A stretch of 64,000 nt of DNA from Eretmocerus hayati. Its lineage: Eukaryota; Arthropoda; Insecta; Hymenoptera; Aphelinidae. Positions 56,777 through 64,000 of this stretch are shown in pieces. The position numbers and the translations under genes are program-made. A model generated the notes under the pieces. The model made no database searches, was not told where the DNA came from, and saw only the letters and a program-made list of their open reading frames with translations. How positions within the stretch are numbered: position 1 is the first letter of the stretch; each line of letters starts with the position of its first letter. The DNA lies in the NCBI GenBank assembly GCA_029851415.1, contig CM056744.1, positions 64,474,172 to 64,538,171 on the forward strand. The letters run 5' to 3'.

Positions 56777-59641
56777 TTCTGATTATTGAAAATTATGATA
56801 ATTCTAAGTGTGCGCTCGGCGAATGTTTGCTTAAGAGTCATTCTTTTTAATATCGCCAGGTTTTGTGTCGGGGGGTCAGGGATTTTTCTGTAACTTTAGG
56901 TACATGTTGTATATGATGAAAGAAGATGGAAAGCACAGTTCTTTGGTCCCGAAAGTCATCCGCGCGAGTTTGGCGCCCTATTTTCGTTTTCAAAATTCGT
57001 GAAAAATTCGATTTTTCAACTTTTTGATTGATTTCTCACCAGTATGGAACCCAATAAAAAAATTATCCAAGACACATATTTCGACGTGAAATAAGCTGAA
57101 TTTTACGAAAAAAATACTCTCAGATCCGTCAAAGATGAACATAACCTCAAAAAAGTGATTTTTTTCAGAAAAACCCAATTTTCAAGCCGTAGGCCCTATT
57201 TCATCTCAAATTTGACATTTTCATCGGATTTCTCGTCAAATTTTACGTCGAGAACCGTTTTTCGAAAATTGGGCTGAGGATGGGTTTGGCCACCATAATA
57301 ATAACTTTAGTAGCAGGACCGTAAAAATAGGGCTAAATTGTTCTTTTGGGGAGGGACACTTATTACACTGGACAACAAAATATTGGGTCAGAAGTAGCGC
57401 ATTGATCAAACAATGACTTTTTCGTGTATTTTTCGACGTAGAAACCGAATCCGAAACCAGTTTTGCACCTAGACATCAGGAATTTTTTCAAACCGCGAAA
57501 TACTGAGCTTCTAAAAAACTGCATTTTTAGCGTTTTTTGATGATTTTGTAGATACATGATTTTGATGGTGCAACCTTGCAGCGGGCTTTGAGCGTACCCG
57601 GACTATGATTCCTCACGTATTTTGACCTGCTAAACACGATGAAAAATGTTGTAGAGGGCTAGCATGCGTTCGAAACAAATGACAAGCTGATTTTTCGAGT
57701 TGCTATCAGGAGAGTTTGGACGATTTCGTGATAAATCTCAAAGTGATCACGGAATTGATCAGAAACACCCTCTACAATACCACGAGAGCGCATTCTTTTT
57801 CTATTTGCACACACACTAAGGGAATGATGTTTCCAGTCGCCTAAAAGTAGATTTGTTGAATGTACATGTATAATCCCGAAAAGAAACTTTTGATCTAATT
57901 CCTGAGATAAGCTCAAGCTTTCTCGTAATGAGTCGAATTTGTAGTTGCCTAGTCTCATGTACTTCTGAGTGCATATAGATAGTCGTTTGCAACCAGCCCA
58001 AGATGGCACATCTGACGCTGGATGTTCTTATTCACTCGCCTCCAGAATAGAATCATTGGAGTGCCCACATTAGCTTAGGGTGAAAAACGATATAACTAGG
58101 TTGATTACATATTCATGGTATGTCAAGTTACGGAACGTACGTAACCTAAACCGAGTTTAAGTCTCAGGGACTTCTGATACCGTATCCTAGCAACAAAATG
58201 ACATTGTTCTAGTAGTTTGAGTGGCTTCTGAGTAAAAAAACTCGAGCATTGATCCAATACGAGGAGGCTTGAACTAACCCGAGGAATAGATCTCGGAATA
58301 GATCAAAAGTTTCTTTTCGGGATTATACATGTATATTTGACTAATCTACTTTTAGGCGACTGCAAACATCATTCCCTTAGTGTGTGTGCAGATAGAAAAA
58401 GAATGCGCTCTCGTGGAATTGCAGAGGGTGTTTCTGATCAATTCCATGATCACTTTGAGATTTATCACGAAATTGTCCAAACTCTCCTGATAGCAACTCG
58501 AAAAATCAGCTTGTCATTTGTTTCGAACGCATGCTAGCCCTCTAAAACAACTTTCATCGTGTTCAGCAGGTCAAAATACGTGAGAAATCATAGTCCGGGT
58601 ACGCTCAAAGCCCGCTGCAAGGTTGCACCATCAAAATCATGTATCTACAAAATCATCAAAAAAACGCTAAAAATGCAGTTTTTTAGAAGCTCAGTATTTC
58701 GCGGTTTGAAAAAATTCCTGATGTCTAGGTGCAAAACTGGTTTCGGATTCGGTTTCTACGTCGAAAAATACACGAAAAAGTCATTGTTTGATCAATGAGC
58801 TACTTCTGACCCAATATTTTGTTGTCCAGTGTAATAAGTGTCCCTCCCGAAACGAACAATTTAGCCCTATTTTCACGGTCCTGCTACTAAAGTTATTATT
58901 ATGGTGGCCAAACCCATCCTCAGCCCAATTTCTAAAAAACGGTTCTCGACGTAAAATTTGACGAGGAATCCGATGAAAATGTCAAATTTGAGATGAAATA
59001 GGGCCTAAGGCTTGAAAATTGGGTTTTCCTGAAAAAAATCACTTTTTTGAGGTTATGTTCATCTTTGACGGATCTGAGAGTATTTTTTTCGTAAAATTCA
59101 GCTTATTTCACGTCGAAATATGTGTCTTGGATGATTTTTTTATTGGGTTCCATACTGGTGAGAAATCAATCAAAAAGTTGAAAAATCGAATTTTTCACGA
59201 ATTCTGAAAACGAAAATAGGGCGCAAAACTCGCGCGGATGACTCTCGGGACCTAAGAACTGTGCTTTCCATCTTCTTTCATCATATACAACATGTACCTA
59301 AAGTTACAGAAAAATCCCTGACCCCCCGACACAAAACCTGGCGATATTAAAAAGAATGACTCTTAAATATAATCATTCATGATCTGTGTAGATTCAGTTG
59401 ATACGGCCCTAAGTGGCGCGTCGCGTTTCGAGTGTTCCGCTGCAAGAATTCGGAGCCTCGCACGCACTTCCTTCTTCTTCTTCGTTTTACCGTCGCAGCA
59501 CACACACGCGCTTTTGTAGGGCTCGCGCAATGAGCCCAGTTTTGATTTAAATGATTAAAAAACTGTCTAGCATAAGCTTCTGTATTTGTGAGTATTTATT
59601 TCTCCACCCCATCGCATCCATTAGCTCCTCATGAGCGAACA
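56716..59641 (+). repeat. BEL/Pao 3' LTR, split by a foldback element
   Basis: 56716-56834 matches the first part of the 5' LTR and 59363-59641 the rest. The (AT)n tract at 56742-56773 is longer than in the 5' LTR. Confidence 0.92.
56835..59362. mobile_element. 2.5-kb TTAA-flanked foldback element
   Basis: TTAA at 56831-56834 and 59363-59366 flanks an element starting GAGTCATTCTTTTTAATATC and ending with its reverse complement. Arms of roughly 1.07 kb (about 56835-57905 and 58290-59362) pair along their length, with a unique centre of about 385 bases. No transposase frame is present; the small frames in the arms mirror each other. TTAA is the piggyBac target, so it is a probable piggyBac-mobilised non-autonomous element. 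It sits in the BEL 3' LTR and is therefore younger than that insertion. Confidence 0.9.
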
Positions 59642-61714
59642 CACACCTTGCAGGCGGATGTTATTGCGCACACGACCAAACGACTTAACCTTCGTTCAGG
59701 AGAAGATGTAACATTTCAATTGAAGCCGAGTGTCGTGCAAAAAAATTGAAAACAACTTGACTCATTGATCAGCGCGTTCCAATAGTCCATCAATCCATTT
59801 CCTGCCGATCTTGACAGAGACAAACTTGACAATATCTCCACTGGCAAAGCCCTCGATGACGAATATAGTAAAAGTCTCTTAGGGATCCTGAAAACTAGAA
59901 CGGCTATGCGAGAGCAATTCATAGCTGAATGTTCGGCTGACCCTACCCGATTCGAGCGGGTAATCACTAGAAATCAGTACAAGACGTTCGAGAGCGTGCT
60001 CCCCCAACCAGTTAACAAGGTGGTCACTAAAGCCAAAGGGTTGAAGGAGCAGTGTGACATGTTCGGGCGGCTATTGGGTATATCGCTAGACAAGGACTTG
60101 AACATGGAATATGTCTCGAAATTCCCATTAACCGAATTTCCTTCTTGCTTTGCTCACCCTGATGGCACCACGACGAAAACCGACAAGGCAGCTCTTGCTA
60201 AGGTAATTTTGGGCAACGCTTCTTGGGAGCTTCCATCTGACATCGGTTATACTCTGATTGATGAGTACTTCTTTTTACACATCTTGAAAGATGTACCGAT
60301 CAAATTCGGCAGCATAGCGAAGACAATCTTAACATCATCGTTGAACTTCAAGGGCAATCACATAGTTTTAGTTTTTGACCGTTACTTTTCACCATCGATA
60401 AAAGATTCTGAGCACACCCTTCGTGGAACAGAGCCATTAGCTAACCGAAAAATTCGAGGTAGCCAGCAAAATCGTGCGTTTGAGTGGTCGAAAGAGTTGC
60501 GAAATGTCAATTTCAAATTAGTACTTGTCAAATTCTTGACGCGAGAGTGGGCCAAAGACGAGTATGCTGAGATACTCGGGGAGCGAAAAGTTTACATCAA
60601 TTACGAAAGCTGCTTTGAATTTGCCGTAGTTGGAGGCAAAGTGCACAGAACGAATATGCCTCACCTTTCGTGCCCAGATCACGAGGAGGCAGACACTAAA
60701 CTCGTGTTCCACGCGTGCCAAGTACCAGCCTCGTCACGTGTCGTTATTCGATGCTCCGATACCGACGTATTGATCATCATGTTGGGAAACATGGACCACT
60801 TGAATGATGACGTGCAAGTATGGCTCGATTTTGGTACTGGTGAGGCACGGAAAGCCATCAATGTGACGGATCTACGCAATTCGATGGGAGAGATTTGCAA
60901 TGCGTTGCCTGGGATCCATGCGTTTACTGGAAACGATCACAATCCATGCTTCTATGGCATGTATAGAACAAAACCTTTGAACATGTTGATAAACCTAAGT
61001 AAAACTGATCCCACGTACATGAAAGCTCTCACCGCGCTTGGTGACGATGGAATCCCAAAACACTTGGCGAGCATCATCGAGAATTTTACATGCCATCTAT
61101 ACTCAATGAACAACAGAGTGTTACCAAGCGTTAATGCAGTGCGATTTGCAATGTTTCAAAGAACTTACAAATGCGAGCGAGTTGAGGAGAATTTTTCAAA
61201 AATAAAGTACGAATACGACTCGGCTAGGCTGCCTCCATGTGAGGGAGTATTCATTCAACACTTCCGTAGGTCGGCTTACATATCGAACTTGTGGCGACAT
61301 GCCCATCGGTCGCGCCCCACGGCGAGGGATCCGAAAGACTTTGGTTGGGTTGAGCAGGATGGAAAATACTCCATGAATTGGTTTGAGGGTCCTCGAATGC
61401 CTAAAAAAATTTTGGAGGTGCTGAATAAAAAGGCGGCCGACGAGCATGTTCTGAATCCAGAGACAGCCCACGAAAATGCTGTGAACCAAAACACGGCCAA
61501 CGAGCATGCTCCGAATCAACAAAGAGCCCACGAGAATGCTCTGAGTCAAGAGCCGGCCCGCGGGCATGCCACAAATGATATGACGCCCGATGACCCTGCG
61601 CTGAATCAAGAGATGGCCGACAAACATGTGGAAGGTAAAAAATTAGCCCTTGTACTGATTACCCCGTTCGCTGTCTCGCTGTTTCTTCGTAATTTTATGA
61701 CGGTCCCGAATTGA
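59642..61714 (+). pseudogene. PIN-like gene, C-terminal part with FEN1/XPG-like nuclease signature
   Basis: The frame resumes after the BEL target duplication and reads past TGA 59747 and TAG 59783. It is then open for 602 codons from 59906. Motifs: ERVITRNQYKTF, LTEFPSCFAHPDG, FFLHILKDVPIKFGSIAK and VLVFDRYFSPSIKDSE. Then come CPDHEEADTKLVFHA (about 60670), RCSDTDVLIIML (60750), IHAFTGNDHNPCF (60918) and WFEGPRMPKK. The Asp...Glu-Glu-Ala-Asp...Asp-Thr-Asp...Gly-x-Asp series resembles the metal-binding acids of PIN/FEN1/XPG-type nucleases; that function is inferred. The tail is a ten-residue tandem repeat. The ATG at 59906 is internal: homologous-looking sequence precedes it. The end after 61640 may lie outside the family's conserved part. 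Confidence 0.72.
61430..61640 (+). repeat. 30-bp coding minisatellite
   Basis: About seven units of ten codons each, with the pattern x-A-x-E-H-A-x-N-Q-x (for example TANEHAPNQQ, RAHENALSQE). Units are diverged in sequence but fixed in length, so the frame is kept. Confidence 0.85.
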
Positions 61715-62832
61715 ACCAACTCAACTCGTTAGGAACGCCCATATGGAGCTGAACTCTCTTTTGGCTTATTAATCAACCCCTCAATGAAGTCAACCACAAC
61801 TTGAGATTTTTTTTTGAAACTTTCCCGACCAAGTCAGCATCGGGGAAGATTCAAAAATGGGAACACGCGGGTTCCACCGTTGGGTCCCGTCGCAGCGAAC
61901 GTGTTAACTGATGTCATTGTTGCATTTCACATACATACCTAGTAGATATACCCTCAATCGGGGTAACTTTGGAACATAATTTGGATTTTTTCCCTTGAAA
62001 CTCGCCAAACTTGTGCGTCTTGCATCAGAAGCGCATTGTATCTGTAGTCAAACGAAAGCTTCAGCTTTCGATTGCGGTGCTTATAAGGTCCGCTTGGACA
62101 TCTCTGGTTGGAGCAATGAGCGCTGAAAGTCGTGTTCCAAAATTAGACACAGACTGGGGTAACTTTGGAACAGAAATTATTATCATAATTTATTCGTCAA
62201 TTAATTCATAAACTAGGTCACGCAATCGATTTTCATCATCAGTAATCGAAAGCTGAGTGTCTTGACTTTCCATTGACCTATTGTAGAAGTCCATTTTGTT
62301 GGATTTTACATCTATAATAAAGCATAGACACCTTCAGCATATCTCACTGCCTGAGTTGCGGCTAACTTCCCAGGAGGAACATACCTCCACAGTCAATTCC
62401 TGACAGAAACTGTTTAAACTCGGGTTCCGTGGATCGAAATAAGACGTTCTTTGGCTTCTTATGAAGCTCTCATCAACAACTACTCAAATAAGTAGAATTT
62501 TATCATGATACAGATCTTGGAAAATAATTGAGAGTACATGAACAATTGTTCCAAAGTTACCACAGTTTCTGAAAAAATACGTGTTTAGTATTACTCTCAT
62601 TGCTCTTATACCTATTTGAATCTTGGCGCGCCGCCGCCATTTTGCGTTCGCATTCAAGTTCAGCGCCGTTGCGATTGTCGCCTTCTGCGGCTCTCGCCAG
62701 TTTCCGTCCAGCAGCCGACCGCACCACCTCGCTCAATATGTAATGAGCCTATTTTGGTTTCTACAATATAGTTTAATTGTTTATTTAAACTATGGAGTAC
62801 AATTTATTAAGTGCACCCGCTCCCGTTCTAAA
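61715..62832. other. Spacer, possible second BEL/Pao LTR
   Basis: No gene. The phrase GGGGTAACTTTGGAACA occurs at about 61960 and 62155, and TGTTCCAAAGTTACC at 62546 is its inverse. The last part before 62833 ends CTAAACA, which could be the end of an LTR beginning in this stretch. Its other end was not found. Confidence 0.35.
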
Positions 62833-62860
62833 CATTTGGTCCTTCGTGTACCGGATTGGA
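62833..62860 (+). promoter_or_regulatory. Primer-binding-site-like sequence of a second BEL/Pao element
   Basis: AACATTTGGTCCTTCG followed by CCGGATTG matches the LTR end and primer-binding region at 45744-45770. If real, the sequence to the right is the 5' part of another element's internal region. Confidence 0.45.
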
Positions 62861-64000
62861 GCTAGTGGTGAAAATTGACGTGGATGCGAACGGATTCGCA
62901 TCACCATGAGGTGAATTTTATAGTGATTGTGTGTGGTCGGCAGTCTCCTCGGGCAACCAGCGGCGTCTTCCTCAAGGCCTACAGCAGTATGTGAAAAGCT
63001 GTATTCTGCCGGCGGATGGGAATTATTCCTCGATTGCTGATTCTGGAGCATTGGTTCACCGGCAGCGGAGTGCAGGCTAACCTCCATATCGGTCATGAGG
63101 GAATAGTCACCGCACCCCTTGGAGACGACGGAAACGACCTGGGAATCCAGGAGGATTCTTGGGCAACGAGGGATACATCGTGGGATCGTTGGGATAAGCT
63201 GTTTTTTTGATTACTTTCATTTTTACAGCCGTCTTAGCCTCTGTCAATTTTCAAAAAAAAATTCCGAGATTTCTTTTTGCTCTGAAATTAAGTTTATTTT
63301 GCACACTTTGTTGCAATTTATATCAGATTTGTACTCTTTGTACATTTTCAAATTTTTTGAATCATCCATTTTGATTTTGCAATGCAAATTTACTGATGTC
63401 ATATGGGCATATACTGAAGTTGTTGGATTTTTGTAGTGAGTCATCCGTGTGTGTGACCCACATTGGTGTGCGTGTTGCTTGGCGACTGAGCTCGACATCT
63501 GGCAACACAGCTGACAAAAGCTATCCGCAGCTGTTCATCAGCTGCAGCGGGGCAACGGCACTCAGCGACGCGAGGGCTTCACAACAGTGCGATTGCTACG
63601 TGTCGTCGACTTCCCATAAGCAGCTCGTCGTCATACACCGCCGCGCTCCAGCGCATCACACGTTGTCGACTTCGGCAATCTTCGTCGCCGTGCGTAAGCT
63701 GATGTAGCCGTACGAGTGAGTGAGAGGATGGATGTATGAGATAAGCCATATGAATATTCGGCTTGAGTAATTCGAGTTTAGGTTATCTCATTTCGAGTTT
63801 CTTTTTTCGAGTTTGATAACCTCAAAAATGATCAGTTCGTTATTCAAGGAGAGAGGTTTTCATTCTCTCTGTAAATATTGTGAATAATTGTAAATAGTCG
63901 GAAGAAATTTGTAGATTGGTGCTTCCATCAAATCTTTCATAGATTTGAAAAATTTCTTATCTCGGGTTCAGTTTCGCCTGATTCTGTTCAGAATTCTGGC
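62861..64000. other. Window end, no recognised gene
   Basis: There are short frames only, with no gag motif. This could be the leader of the second BEL/Pao element or unrelated sequence. Confidence 0.35.

Larger units (their letters stand above)
45368..59641 (+). mobile_element. BEL/Pao LTR retrotransposon, complete but degenerate, with nested insertions
   Basis: LTRs at 45368-45747 and 56716-59641 (the latter carrying a 2.5-kb insertion) both begin TGTTCCGATTC and end AACA. The flanking CACAC at 45363-45367 and 59642-59646 is a 5-base target duplication. A primer-binding-site-like sequence and a polypurine tract are at the expected places. Gag and pol have the BEL/Pao order. Gag is split by a gypsy element at 47115-51344. 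I estimate about 5% difference between LTRs by eye, so it is not a recent insertion. It disrupts the PIN-like gene. Confidence 0.93.

Noticed and set aside
57363..58798. Small frames repeated on opposite strands in the TTAA element
   Set aside because: They are mirror images arising from the two complementary arms and carry no transposase motif.

Overview
This is eukaryotic, almost certainly arthropod (probably insect) genomic DNA. It has spliced reading frames with GT..AG introns, AT-rich spacers, long dinucleotide microsatellites, nested LTR retrotransposons of the BEL/Pao and Ty3/gypsy types, pogo/Tigger-like and foldback DNA elements, non-LTR fragments and a decayed Maverick/Polinton. Bacterial operon logic does not apply and no species can be named from sequence alone. 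Every large reading frame I recognise belongs to a mobile element or a multicopy family, and nearly all are broken by stops, frameshifts or insertions.

Layout. 0.5-2.3 kb: a pogo-like element with a second inverted-repeat element inside it. 2.9-4.4 kb: a truncated non-LTR retrotransposon (ORF1 and endonuclease). 5.3-8.8 kb: no recognised gene. 9.0-10.5 kb: an isolated retrotransposon gag-like frame. 11.8-12.5 kb: a diverged duplication. 12.8-30.3 kb: a Maverick/Polinton remnant. It holds a protein-primed type B DNA polymerase on +, split by a 1.4-kb foldback element, and an uncharacterised multicopy protein on -. It also holds a small four-exon transcription unit on -, and major capsid, small basic protein, minor capsid, protease and PLA2-like protein on -. 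A divergent TATA-type promoter separates these from the packaging ATPase, a conserved accessory protein and a coiled-coil protein with an intron on +. No integrase and no defined termini were seen.

35.8-61.7 kb: one large pseudogene of an uncharacterised multi-domain family (two Cys/His modules, then a central region, then a FEN1/XPG-like PIN-type nuclease signature). Its pieces sit on one strand in the right order. They are separated by two introns and by three insertions that can be resolved to the base: a 697-bp pogo-like MITE with TA duplications, a 448-bp GC-rich retroposon with a 16-bp duplication, and a 14.3-kb BEL/Pao element with a 5-bp duplication. The BEL element itself carries a gypsy element in its gag and a 2.5-kb TTAA-flanked foldback element in its 3' LTR. 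The final 2.3 kb holds low-complexity sequence and what looks like the primer-binding site of a second BEL/Pao element.

The main biological content is a layered insertion history plus two poorly described gene sets: the PIN-like family and the spliced unit inside the Polinton. Family assignments rest on recognising conserved motifs by eye; no search was run.
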